DNA of 64,000 nt from Stachybotrys elegans (lineage: Eukaryota > Ascomycota > Sordariomycetes > Hypocreales > Stachybotryaceae), in contig JAGPNK010000011.1 of NCBI GenBank assembly GCA_020746835.1, positions 496,001 to 560,000 of the forward strand. The letters run 5' to 3'. The notes beneath the pieces were generated by a model, which searched no databases, had not been told where the DNA came from, and saw nothing but the letters and a program-made list of their open reading frames with translations. The position numbers and the translations under genes were made by a program. The stretch's first letter is position 1. Each line of letters opens with the position of its first letter. This document shows positions 1 through 10,195 of the stretch, piece by piece.

Positions 1-42
1 CGCATCTCTTTAGACCCTTCCAAACTATTCTCATCTTTCGCC

Positions 43-1245
43 ATGCGCTACCAACTCCTTCTCCTCGTCCTTCCACACTTTGCTTTCCATGTGGGAGCAT
101 GTGGGCTCTCCCACAGGTCTATTGACTGGGCCCAATTGACTCGACAAAACAACGAGGCTCGCGCATTGCGCACACCCTGTTCAAATGGGAAGATTGTCAT
201 TGATAACGTCCGGATATTCGATGGAGAAACCCTCCAGGGCCTTTCATCCGTCGTCATCGACGGAGATGTCATTGGCGACGATGCCACCGGCGCGACACAA
301 CGAATTGATGGAGAGGGAGGCGTTCTTCTCCCCGGCTTCATCGACTCCCATACCCATCCTAACAGCATGGAGCATCTGGAGAGTCTGACAAGCCATGGCG
401 TAACAACCGCCTTCAACATGGCGTGTTATTCTGCACCTCTTTGCAATTCAATGCAGCATCATCCGGGTTTGGTCGAGGTGCACTGGGGCACGACACCAGC
501 CACAGTTCTCGGTAGCTCGGTCGGGAATACGATTCTGAATGTGACTTCGGATGAAAGTCTCCTCATTCATGGGGAGGAGGATGTCGAACGATGGGCCCAC
601 CAACAGGCCAGCCGCGGCCCCGAGTTCTTCAAGATGGCGGCAGAACCTTCTGGTCCGTCGCAGGAAATACTGGATACCGTGGTACAATCAGCACACCGTC
701 AAGGGAAGCAGGCCATTTGCCACGCCGCGACCCAGGCATCCCAGCGTCAGGCGCACCTCTCCGGGGCCGACCAGATCCATCACACACCCCTCGATGCGGC
801 CGTTGACGAGCAACTTGCGCTTCAAGTTGTAGCCCAAGGTCAAGTCTCTGTACCTACTCTGTCGGTCATGAGACGCTTTGCTGCGCTGTTCGGCGCCAAC
901 TACGCCGCGGCTCGAGACTCGGTCAAAGTCTACTATGATGCGGCCGTGCCCATTCTGGTAGGCACAGACGCCAACGAAGAAACCATCGCCAGCGTTGCAT
1001 TCGGCTCGTCGCTCCATGCTGAGCTTGTACTCCTGGCTGAGGCTGGCATGTCTAATGTACAAGTCCTCCGCTCGGCGACGGCTATTCCGGCAAGGCATTG
1101 GGGCCTTGACGACCGAGGTGTGATTGCACCAGGAAAAAGGGCAGACTTGGTGCTCATTCGCGGGAACCCCCTTGATAACATCACCGAAACACAGAACATT
1201 AGCCGCGTCTGGGTTAGGGGTATTGAGTATGCGCTCAAGAGTTAG
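43..1245 (+). CDS. Secreted amidohydrolase, ochratoxinase/prolidase-like
   Basis: A single-exon 400-residue protein with an N-terminal hydrophobic signal (about residues 1-19). It is a metal-dependent hydrolase of the amidohydrolase superfamily: the first metal-binding motif HTH lies at residues 103-105 (GFIDSHTHP), a possible carbamylated-lysine strand follows (FFKMAAEP), then later metal histidines (CHAATQ, IHHTP) and the catalytic Asp region (LVGTDANEE), and finally the typical C-terminal GVIAPGKRADLVLI segment. The layout resembles fungal extracellular amidases and carboxypeptidases of the ochratoxinase group; the substrate cannot be read from the sequence. The ATG at 43 is the first and directly precedes the signal peptide. 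The protein is clearly related to the one at 8112-9407, especially in the C-terminal third. Secretion and family are well supported; specificity is unknown. Confidence 0.88.
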   Translation: MRYQLLLLVLPHFAFHVGACGLSHRSIDWAQLTRQNNEARALRTPCSNGKIVIDNVRIFDGETLQGLSSVVIDGDVIGDDATGATQRIDGEGGVLLPGFIDSHTHPNSMEHLESLTSHGVTTAFNMACYSAPLCNSMQHHPGLVEVHWGTTPATVLGSSVGNTILNVTSDESLLIHGEEDVERWAHQQASRGPEFFKMAAEPSGPSQEILDTVVQSAHRQGKQAICHAATQASQRQAHLSGADQIHHTPLDAAVDEQLALQVVAQGQVSVPTLSVMRRFAALFGANYAAARDSVKVYYDAAVPILVGTDANEETIASVAFGSSLHAELVLLAEAGMSNVQVLRSATAIPARHWGLDDRGVIAPGKRADLVLIRGNPLDNITETQNISRVWVRGIEYALKS

Positions 1246-2429
1246 GTCCGCCAAGAGTTGTGAAGTCATAGGTCTCTTCAGAGAAGAACGGCCGCAGGAT
1301 TAACTTTACCAAGCATTGAGAATAGACCAGTCTCCTTTGAAACACTATCACAATCACCTTTACTAATGTTAGCTTCTGTCGGGTCTCACGTAGCTGGAAG
1401 AGGTCTATCACAACTCAGGTGCCACAAAGGTGGCAGTGATGGTAAATTGGAGTATTTGATGAGCGATGGCTGTTTGGCACTTTGGAATCCTGTGGTAATT
1501 TACATCAAATACCATTCCTGTTAAATGCAACGCGTAATTGCCAAGCCTGTCTCTGCCAGCCACGGGGCTTAGCACCATGCAAATATCATCTCCGGCACGA
1601 AACGCACGCTTTCCAGCGGGGTTCAGGCCGAAACAGATCCACAAACATGTGTGGCAAAAAGTCAATTCTGTTTTAGGTTGTCATCTGTATCTTTATTAGG
1701 CAAAGGTGGTGCTGGCTAGTTATACTTTCCGTCATCACAACGGGATCATCGTGAATATGGAGCCGAGCGCTTCCGATGATGCGCCATGGCTTTAGATCTA
1801 TCTAACGAAGATGGTATACGTTTGCCGTCGCTGCCATCAGGTGATCCAGGTTATCTGCTGGCGACTAGAAGAATTGACGGGCAAACGTAAAGCAATGAAG
1901 CGGTCGCATCGACCTCAAGTTTGTGTACAGACAACAAAGTACCAACCAACTTGCAAGCCTTCCCATCTCACCGAATCAGGATGGTAGATGCCGTCAAGGT
2001 TACAGGGGTGGCTCGCCACTCCGTCCTTTCCTGCGTACTGCATTTGTGGCTGTGGCGAAGAATGGCGCCACGGCGGACCGACTGGTAAGTAGATTATGAA
2101 ACGCCGGTTGCTTCACTTTTACAGTCTTCACTTCTGCGACCAGTTCACTGTCGAATAAACTAATAAAATGACCCTACGATCGACAGTCTAGTTGCGATAT
2201 CACGTTTTAGTTCATGGACTATCATGTCTTGGTTGAATCCTCTTCTATTGAGGTGTGACTAGGAATTATCATGACGCAAATCTAAGGCTGCGTTTTGAAG
2301 TAAGTCCTCGAATTATGGTATGTGCTTGCGCACTTAATCCCAGGAGTGTTGTATAAATGGATCCATGTCCCCATCTTCGTCTCGATTCAACCTCCAAGAC
2401 ATCGCTGTACCAATTACCACAATCTAATC
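1246..2429. other. Intergenic, no convincing gene
   Basis: About 1.2 kb. The only protein-like stretch is a minus-strand reading near 1408-1665, which vaguely recalls the C-terminus of HET-type proteins (AGDDICMVL) but has no start, domain or partner exons. The 3' part holds the promoter of the knottin-like gene. Confidence 0.4.
2352..2357 (+). promoter_or_regulatory. TATA box of the knottin-like gene
   Basis: TATAAA lies 73 bp before the ATG at 2430, in the usual place for a fungal core promoter. Confidence 0.45.
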
Positions 2430-2792
2430 ATGAAGTTCATTATCATATCCATTCTTACCGTGCTTGCGGCCGGCAGAATCGTCGACCTACCAGTTGACAA
2501 CCAGCCCGTTGTTCGGTCCGAAAATGACGTCGCTGGTCCTGACATCTTACTCGACCGTGATACCACTCCAACCTGTCTCGAAGGCGGCTCAGCATGCACT
2601 TATCCAGGCGCGGCACCTTGCTGTCAGGGATTCACGTGTCTGCGCTCAACTACTGGCAGCGGCTACATCTGTCGGGCCGCGGCAGACCCTTGTCTGGCAC
2701 CTGGTCGATCATGTATTTATAACGGTTTAAAATGCTGCTCATCGCTCACCTGTTCTCCCACTGGCCGCCAGGGACGCAGGGTGTGCAAATAG
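2430..2792 (+). CDS. Small secreted cysteine-rich protein with two knottin-like modules
   Basis: A 120-residue protein. The ATG at 2430 is chosen because a clean signal peptide follows directly (MKFIIISILTVLAAG); the longer reading from 2322 has no signal. After a short acidic propeptide-like stretch there are two tandem six-cysteine modules. The first is C-x6-C-x7-CC-x4-C-x10-C and the second C-x6-C-x6-CC-x4-C-x10-C, the spacing of inhibitor-cystine-knot (knottin) folds. The first module holds CCQGFTC and the second CCSSLTC, so they look like an internal duplication. Twelve cysteines in the mature part predict six disulphides. Proteins of this shape in fungi act as effectors, protease inhibitors or antimicrobial peptides; which applies is not visible. 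Confidence 0.82.
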   Translation: MKFIIISILTVLAAGRIVDLPVDNQPVVRSENDVAGPDILLDRDTTPTCLEGGSACTYPGAAPCCQGFTCLRSTTGSGYICRAAADPCLAPGRSCIYNGLKCCSSLTCSPTGRQGRRVCK

Positions 2793-3965
2793 GTAAAGCA
2801 CCTCTCTGATTTGGAATCAACTGAATCCTGTCTTGTGGAGGATAGAGTGGCTAACGGCCTACAGATGGTATATCTACGGCAGCTGTCCTTCATCAAATAT
2901 CTGTACATTCTACGGGCGGTACAAGAGAAGCCACTAATGTTCATGGAGATTCTTGTTTTTACTCCAAGACTGTTCTATTGGAGTATGTTATAGGTGCACA
3001 GAGGGATTAACTTGGCTTCAACCATGCAATTAACTCGGCCTTCAATTGAACAGCCAATTCCTGCAAGGATGCCCAAGAGAATGTCTGTTATTGCCAATAT
3101 TGGGGTTCTCAGAGCAATAGCTTGGCACTTGATACAGGCCAAAGTCCAAGGTTGTAGCCATCGCGTGTGTGTGCAGAGCATCGTCTCCGTTGCGTGTTTG
3201 ACCAGTAGCCGTTATTTTGGAGGGTGGCCGCGACCTCTTGTCAGGTGTTTACATCATCTCCAATGCCATACGCGGCAGTGGGCAAAGGATGGTCGGTGAA
3301 GACCAGTTCGCATGGATCTGATAGTATCCATCATAAGGGTTCACTGAATCGTGATTGAGGCCGCCTCCTTGACTGCCCCGTGATATTGTACGTTTGGAAG
3401 ACATGGCCCACGAGTTTACAGTATTAAGCCATGGCTATACTGCAGCAGTGTCAAGACAAGCAAACCAAAGATCTCGGCAAATGAGGTTTAGTTCAGTGTG
3501 CTATAAGGGGACTTGAGTGCCCAACAACGCTTAACATTGATGTCTCCCGGGATACATATCACGCCCACCGGCTAGCTGAGTGCTTGCATACTTACGTGGA
3601 TATGCACCCGTGATGTAGACTGAGCCAGCTGAGTTTCTTTATTGGACAACTGTGCTACCTCCTCACAGTTGTGAGGAAGCTGGTCACTAATATGGTTGTT
3701 AGTAAAGAGTGAGAATCGACAAGAAGTAACTTGCGTACAACGTGTATATCCCACATAAGGTAAAGTATCTTCTCCACTATCATAAGTATCTCTGTAGCCC
3801 TTCTGATAGGCAGGCTAAGTTTAGAAGTTCGGCTCATGCATGTGGGGGCTGATTAATCAAGTGTAGGGCGCATTCGCTTGCTGTCTTCCCACGCTCAAGG
3901 GGATGGTTGCTTCACATCACCTTGACTTGCTTCGTGCCCAATGGAAACACCACTCCATTGCGGTG
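2793..3965. other. Intergenic, nothing recognised
   Basis: About 1.2 kb with short readings on both strands, none with a domain, signal peptide or plausible exon chain. Confidence 0.4.
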
Positions 3966-4983
3966 ATGCCCCGAGGACGCCCCAAAGTCGACCTCCCACC
4001 ATGCCGGTTCTGCGCCAGAAACTTCAGGAGGCGAGAACACTTGACGCGTCATGAGCGAACACGTAGGACGTTGGATTGAACTTTCGAGCGCCGGAGCTGA
4101 CATTGCCGGCATAGACACCAATGAAAGGCCCTTTACTTGTTCTTGTGGAGAAAACTTCAGTCGGCAGTAAGTTCTGCTGGCCCGAGGCTCGACTTGGAAC
4201 TCACCCATGACCAGAGATCTGCTTTCACGTCACTCGAGAGCATGCCAACTGTCCGGCACCGGCGCAGAAACGCCTGCTCTTGCATTAAAAAATGCCGAGT
4301 CTTGTTCTCAAAATGCTCAAAGCAACGATGCGACACTCGATAATGCGACTCTAGTCAAAATCAATCAGCGTTCATCGCCCGCAAGACCAGAACGCACCTA
4401 CGTTGACCACACACGAGAACCAGCAGAGGAGCAGCCAAGGGCAATCACAGACGTCAACACAGAAACGCCGAGACTACAACGTACCCAGCAAGATTGTCAT
4501 ACGCTCAAACCGCGCGAGGAAGCAATATTGCCATGGTCCATCTCCGACGAGGAATACGCGGAGTTTAAGTCTAAAGTGGCTGCGTATTCTCAAAGATTCC
4601 CGGCCGGCTGCTTCCTGCCATCGAAGGAGATCATGTCCAGACACTTGGAAATATACTTCAAATTCTTTGAGGATTGTTTTCCCTTCTTGGATTCGAGAAA
4701 ATTTTCCGTAGCCACGGAAAACGTCGAACTGTCTCTGACTTTAGCTTCACTTGGCTCCCTATACAGATGGGACCAAGCCGAGGGGAACAGCCTCTACCTC
4801 ATGGCCAAAACAATCGCCACGGCGAAGGTCGGCGATGCTGGCCCGGATTCCGCCACAGACATCGCAAGCCAATCCTTGAGTCGAAAAGAGTGGCTCTCCA
4901 CGGTCCAAGTTCTCGTGGTGCTTAATATGCACGGATTCTGGAGAGAGGAACTACAACGTGGTTTGTCCGCTCGGGAGAAATGA
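3966..4983 (+). CDS. C2H2 zinc-finger regulator, C-terminally truncated
   Basis: Three exons: 3966-4062, 4115-4166 and 4215-4983, with introns of 52 and 48 nt (GTAGGA..TAG and GTAAGT..CAG). The spliced product has 305 residues. It opens MPRGRPKVDLPPCRFC and carries two fingers: CRFC-x12-H-x3-H, running into the linker HTNERPF, and CSC-x12-H-x3-C with DLLSRH, the pair seen in fungal C2H2 regulators that carry a fungal_trans domain. The fungal domain starts at about residue 140 (EIYFKFFEDCFPFLD, TLASLGSLYRWD) but stops at a TGA after VLNMHGFW. Family members run to 600-900 residues, and the next gene ends at 5114, so most of the domain is missing. It may be a dominant-negative remnant or a pseudogene. 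Confidence 0.8.
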
Positions 4984-5113
4984 GGCACAATACGTCACAT
5001 GCTTTCTCGATTGTAAGAGTAGCTATTGTGTCTTGAATTGACCGATAAACCTATTTCCCAAGACTACCTCGTATATCTGACTGTCGGCAACGCGATTCCT
5101 CTGCTCTTCTGCT

Positions 5114-6214
5114 CTATCCTAGATTGATGCCAATCTTACCAATCTGCTTCCCTGCCGCCAAGTGCTCATACGCAGCCACGACCTCCTCCTGCGTGAAACC
5201 GAAAACTTTATCAATGGGCATCTGCAACTGCAACTTGGCCATGCAGTCGATGGCATCTTCCAGCTGTTGTTTGGAAGCGCCCAGTACACCACGAACGATG
5301 GAACCGCGAAGCATAATCCCCATAACGAGATCGTGAATCTTGTCCTCGCTGTCTGGATGCAGGAACCCAACCAAGGAAATGACCCCGCCACGTGCCACCG
5401 CCTTTGCACTCTGCATGATGGTGCCTCCTCCGCCAATCTCTATGACATGATGGGCGCCCTCTCCGCCCGTGATTCTCAGTACTTCATCAGCCCAGTTTGG
5501 AGTTGTTTTGTAGTTGATCAGATGCTGGGCCCCATAGGCATCTTGTACATGCTTCAGCTTCTCATCACTCGATGAAGTCACAATGGTTATGGCCCCAGCA
5601 GCCTTGGCAAACACCATTGCAGCTAGCGACACGCCGCCCGTCCCTGAAAGCAGTCAGCCTCTGATCTATTCTCATTCTCCAGTAGTCATCAACAAACCCG
5701 AACAGAGAACGGTCTGGCCCGCACGCAGTGGGTTACAGCCATAAAGACAATTCCATGCTGTTCCGCCAGCAGTCACCAGTGCCGCCCACTGGATGAAGTC
5801 GTGGCTTGACTTGGGCAGCTTCATGGCACCGTACGCAGGCATCACAGTGTATTCTGCCAACGCGCCGTCTCTGCCTCCACCAAGGGCGGTGTGGTGTACT
5901 TCTTCCGTCACAACCCCATACTGAAAGTCGAAACTGATGGGCGCCACGACTCGATCGCCAACAGAGAATGTGGTGACTCGAGCACCAACCTGAACAACCT
6001 CACCAGCCACATCTGAGCCAGGGACAACATTGTCGAGGGTTTTCAGCGGATACTGCCCAGTGGTGATTGCCAAGTCGCGAAAATTGAGAGTCGCGCCCCG
6101 CACACGAACCAGAATCTCGTCTTGAGAAATGGTTGGGATCGGTTCCTCAAAGGACTGGAGTCCACTGGGGCCCTTGGTTTTGGACGTCACACGGATAACC
6201 TTGTGAGTAGACAT
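5114..6214 (-). CDS. MDR-family alcohol dehydrogenase / quinone-oxidoreductase-like
   Basis: Two exons, 6214-5698 and 5643-5114, joined across a 54-nt intron (GTTTGT..CAG); 348 residues. The N-terminal GroES-like part (ILVRVRGATLNFRDLAI, VPGSDVAGEVVQVG, FSVGDRVV) is followed by a Rossmann domain whose glycine-rich loop GTGGVSLAAMVFAKAAGA is created exactly at the splice junction. The catalytic-zinc Cys and His-Glu of classical ADHs are absent, so this is probably a zinc-free NAD(P)H-dependent reductase or dehydrogenase resembling fission yeast C1773.06c-type proteins. It is convergent with the truncated C2H2 gene, 130 bp away. The substrate is unknown. Confidence 0.88.
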
Positions 6215-6626
6215 GGTGTATATGAGTCGAGAACTTGAGAGGGCTGTTGTTTAGATGAACGAACTGAAAGCAATGAAGGGATGGTATCGGCTAGGGACAA
6301 TGGTCTAATTTATACTGCTGCTGAACACACTACTTGGGCCACATCAGGTTTATGTTAGCCCTAAACTGGATATGACCGATGTAACCCTTGTTGATCCCTT
6401 CATCTTGCATGACAAACAAGTCGTCTGATTAAAGATATTGGAGCAGCTACGACGCTGATACAGTATCCACTATTGGGGTAGAAATACCCTTCTCGACAAA
6501 TCAGGTGTTTTCTACCCCGAGGGCCCTGAAAGCTATCACTGCCCTGGTTAGTCAACCATTTGTCGTCTGCGCCAAGTTGCGGAGACAGCACCACCCAGTT
6601 CGTCAAAGCGAGGAATCGCTGGCGAG
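6215..6626. other. Promoter and spacer between two MDR genes
   Basis: 412 bp between the start of the upstream MDR gene and the end of the next; no coding signal seen. Confidence 0.45.
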
Positions 6627-7739
6627 CTACAAGGTGTACACCAGCTTGCCAGCACTGACCCTGCCGGCCCTGAGCTCATCAATGCCCTTCAGAACACCCT
6701 CGAGGCCACTGCCGCCCCTGTTCTCAATGACGTTGGTTGGCTTGATCTTGCCCTGCTGCAGCAACTCAGCGCTAAGCTCCCAAAACTTCTTGGCCTGTTC
6801 GTATTGATCCGGGCGGCGAGGGTAGCGCGTGAAGTATAGATACTCCTCGTCAAATGCGTCGTAGTACAGAGTCCAGTTAACCTCAACCTTGGGGTTCGCC
6901 TCCTTTGCCTTACTGCGGTCCACCCCTAGCAACGTACCAATTTTTCCACCGTCAGTCGACAGCGCGTTGGCACACAAGGCGACCGACTCATCAGATGAGT
7001 GGCAGTCCCACGCAAGCGTGAGCTTGTTATCAGTAAGCTTGCGGATGTCCGCGGACAGGGTTGGGGAGCTGTAGTCAAAGACATAATCTGCACCCAGGGA
7101 CTTGACGTAGTCAAAGTTGCGAGGCGAGGCAGTAGTAATGACGGTATAGCCGGAAAGCTTTGCGTACTGGATGCCGGTCACGCCCATTGCAGTGCTGCCG
7201 CCATAGATCATAATGGGCGTCTTGTCCTGGATCGGCTTTGTAGGGAGCGCCAGTCCCAAGTGTTGGTACAGTCCCTGACCGACAGTAGTCACTGCGACTC
7301 CCAGGGTCGCAGCTTGTTGATCGGTGAGGTTATCGGGTGTGTGGATCTGGAGGTCACCCTTGACGCAGATGTAAGTTGCAAAGGTTCCATCCTCCTTTCT
7401 AACACCGCTCCTACCATAATGTTAGAGACGCGTCGCCATGGCAAATTAACCCGTTACTCACGATCCCAGGACTGGTCCACAGACGCGATCTCCCTTTTTG
7501 AATGGCTTGGTGACAGCCGATCCAACGTGCTCGACGATGCCCGCATAATCGCATCCGACATTGCAGCCAAGGGCACCGGACTTTTCTGCCGAATCGATAT
7601 GCTTCCAGTCGGTAGGGTTGACCGCGACCGCAGTCGTTTTGACGATCATGTATGCCTCGCTGGGGAGAGTGGGATATGGAACGTCTACTACATCCACCTT
7701 GGCATGAGCCACAATTCGAATTGCTTTGTTCTGAGACAT
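6627..7739 (-). CDS. ToxD/LovC-like trans-enoyl reductase (MDR family)
   Basis: Two exons, 7739-7462 and 7410-6627, with a 51-nt intron (GTGAGT..TAG); 353 residues. The ATG at 7739 (MSQNKAIRIVAHAKVDVVDV) is preferred over upstream in-frame codons because it begins the conserved GroES-like fold. Recognisable blocks are VKTTAVAVNPTDWKHID, GCDYAGIVEHVG and KKGDRVCG, then the nucleotide loop YGGSTAMGVTGIQYAKLSGY and the C-terminal NRGGSGLEGVLKGIDELRAGRVSAGKLVYTL. This is the zinc-binding-oxidoreductase ToxD group, whose members reduce enoyl intermediates in trans for reducing PKSs or act on small enones. No PKS lies in the window, so an independent reductase role is as likely. Transcription is toward the other MDR gene. 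Confidence 0.88.
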
Positions 7740-8111
7740 CTTGACGAATGGAAAGACGAGATTAGAGGCTAGGTGAGTTAGGATAGTGAGGCGAGATGAT
7801 GATTTTGTGATGAAGAAGTTGGAAGCACATGAAAGGAGATGGGGTGCCTTATATAATAGAATGGAACACATGGGTGTGTGTTCACCTTCCCGTATATTTA
7901 CTTTTGCTGCTGATTGTGGTGGTTATTAATGAATTTGTCTGTTGTCTGAAGCAAGTCCCCGCTTTGTTGGTTGGCTTCTGTGATCTACAACTGAAACAAT
8001 GATTTTGCCTGCTTTCAAATACCCACCGACATTATTAATACTTCCGACAAAGCTACCCACACCAGCGGTGCTTTCGCCGACGTTCCTGATCCTGTGCCCC
8101 AATGGAATGGG
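7740..8111. other. Promoter region with TATA and repeat relic
   Basis: 372 bp. A TATATAA-type box on the minus strand (about 7849-7857) serves the ToxD-like gene. Near 8082-8105 there is a short relic of the dispersed repeat (TTCCTGATCCTGTGCCCC). Confidence 0.45.
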
Positions 8112-9407
8112 CTAGAAATCGGTGATGGGGGAGAACGCTGGGTTAGTCGAGGTAATGTTCTGTGCAGTATGTGTGACCGGCACGCCGAGCACCCAGATTC
8201 TGTCGATGCTGAGTGTATTGGAAATGTCGGCCAGGGGATCCTTGAGAAGCAAAACGAGGTCGGCTCTCTTCTCCAACTCTATAGAACCGCGATCGTGCAC
8301 TCTATGCCACTTTGCAGCGTCCCTAGTCGCAGAATTGAGAGCCTGGGCCGGAGACATGCCAAGAATCCTGACAAAGTTTTGCAGCTCGTAATGCAGGGTC
8401 AGACCCCATGGAACCGTGGCCGATGAATGACCCACAGCAAGCAGGCCGACAGCATCAGTACCTGCGATAAGGGGAACCCCGTGTTGGTACAGAAGCCTGG
8501 CATTGGTTTCGGCGTTCTCAAGGGTTCGGTTGCTGCCGGGGACAACGCCGAAATACCTCTGGAGGGTCTGGCTCCTATATGCGAACTCGAACACGTTCAA
8601 GGTAGGCGTCACAAACTGGTTCTGCTTCAGGATCCGTGCAATAGTAGAATTGCTGAGAATTCCATCATCGGGAACATGCTGGATACCATCCGTGTTAGAC
8701 TCGACAGCTTGCGTGTACGACATGATAGCTGAAGCGTGCGTCATGCTTTGTTTGTTGTATTGGTAGCGTGCAACATTGACCATGTCGATTTGCTGTTGAA
8801 GCGATGGTCCATTCACCTCTGATGTGATCTTGGAGAAGTCGCTGCCGTTGTTGAAGCCATTTTGCGCCCATAGTACAACATCCGTGTCGGGAAAAATGAG
8901 CGTGGCGTTGGTGCGATTAGGATCTGTCTTTGCGTGTGCGCTGCCATATCCCACAGCTGACATTGATGCAAATTTGAATGAAGCCAGCCCGGGTTGATTT
9001 GCGTTTATATGACATTGGGTATAGTTGCCACAATTCATATGCATCGCAGTGGTGCACCCGTAAGAGGTAAATTCCTCGAGAGACCGTACATCTCTCAGGT
9101 GAAGATGGTTGTCGATCAGACCAGGGATGAGATATTTCCCTGCAGCATTAACCTTGACCGTAGGATTGTTGCATGAACCAAGGTCGACAATATATCCACC
9201 GTCTATGCAGACTGTCTGAGGCTTGGTGAAACGGATCCCGTTGAACACGTGGACATTCTCGATGGCTGTTCGCGCAGCATTCTCGGGGGCCGATCGTCTT
9301 GCATTGACAAGGGGTCCATTTGCATCGCGGGCCCCATGAAATGGACAACTCTCGACTGAGGTTGAAAGAAGCAGTGTTGATAAAGTGTGAAGGATGGTAA
9401 CTTTCAT
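8112..9407 (-). CDS. Secreted amidohydrolase, ochratoxinase-like paralogue
   Basis: A single-exon 431-residue protein with a signal peptide (MKVTILHTLSTLLLSTSVES). Amidohydrolase motifs: HLH in PGLIDNHLHLRD, the lysine strand SDFSKITSEVNGPS, metal histidines in MTHASAI and GIQHVPDD, and the Asp strand LIAGTDAVGLL. It ends with a KRADLVLLLKDPL segment closely matching that of the protein at 43-1245, so the two are paralogues. Several N-glycosylation sequons fit an extracellular enzyme. The neighbours downstream are the two MDR reductases, all on the same strand. Peptide- or amide-bond hydrolysis is expected from the family; the substrate is not known. Confidence 0.88.
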   Translation of the reverse strand: MKVTILHTLSTLLLSTSVESCPFHGARDANGPLVNARRSAPENAARTAIENVHVFNGIRFTKPQTVCIDGGYIVDLGSCNNPTVKVNAAGKYLIPGLIDNHLHLRDVRSLEEFTSYGCTTAMHMNCGNYTQCHINANQPGLASFKFASMSAVGYGSAHAKTDPNRTNATLIFPDTDVVLWAQNGFNNGSDFSKITSEVNGPSLQQQIDMVNVARYQYNKQSMTHASAIMSYTQAVESNTDGIQHVPDDGILSNSTIARILKQNQFVTPTLNVFEFAYRSQTLQRYFGVVPGSNRTLENAETNARLLYQHGVPLIAGTDAVGLLAVGHSSATVPWGLTLHYELQNFVRILGMSPAQALNSATRDAAKWHRVHDRGSIELEKRADLVLLLKDPLADISNTLSIDRIWVLGVPVTHTAQNITSTNPAFSPITDF

Positions 9408-10195
9408 GGTATCTGTAAATTCCTAAATGTCCTAGTTGACTTTCTTGCCACAGGTGTAAAGTCGAGTACAGAGGAACCTCTTGTGTGGTTATAAGCTTGT
9501 TTCTGATCGATGAATGTTGTGTAGAGTGAAGGCTTGGCTTGCATTTGGCTGTGAGATAAACCAGACTTAAATAGTTTTGAGGGCGAATCCAGTGATCTCT
9601 CGTCAACGTCACCCCCTTCGCTTAGACATGGACCTGGGCTGTGTCTACTCCATACAGATTGCGAATTCGGCATGAGATAGGAGCCGATGCCGTGTCTCAT
9701 CGGTATCCAAGGCAAGATCAAGCACGTACACTATCCCGCATAGAGTCTTGATATGCTGTGGGTGGTGGCTGAGCCAGTGCGAAGTGGACGGCGAAGCTAG
9801 AGTGTCGTGGAATCATGGTCAGCGTAGATTACTATTATGACAAGGGGAGCTAGCGGACTGTTAAGGTCTAGTGTACGGGCTGCGACAAACTACTAGGTTA
9901 CTGGCTTGAGTTTGGTCTGGACAACGGAATCACCGGGATGAGTGAAGATAAGCCACTCTAGCTACGCGTCCAAATAGAAGGATGAGAGTCTATACAAGCA
10001 TCGGCAGGCAATATAACGGGCCTACTAGTGATGAATGCTGCCGGCCAATCTACTTTTGCCGGATTCGGCCTTCGATGCCCAACGGGGTACAGACCAGCGA
10101 CTTCGAGGAGGAGCCTCTGGCGATAATGACGATATCGGATCAGCAGATGACAACTGGTTATGCTACCCTTGTATTAGTCGTACACAACAGAAAAA
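9408..10195. other. Intergenic with one dispersed-repeat copy
   Basis: About 790 bp between the amidohydrolase start and the 3' end of the Zn2Cys6 gene. It contains the copy of the dispersed repeat at 10074-10160; otherwise nothing is recognised. Confidence 0.45.
10074..10160 (+). repeat. Dispersed repeat, copy 1
   Basis: Shares CCCAACGGG, ACAGACCAG, GACTTCGAGGAGG, GACGATATCGGATCA and CAACTGGTTA in the same order as the copies at 13873-13979 (reverse) and 52181-52281. It lacks the TGTGGGA leader of the other copies. Confidence 0.7.

Noticed and set aside
1408..1665. Possible HET-type C-terminal fragment on the minus strand
   Set aside because: Only a weak motif (AGDDICMVL) without start, flanking exons or the diagnostic HET domain.
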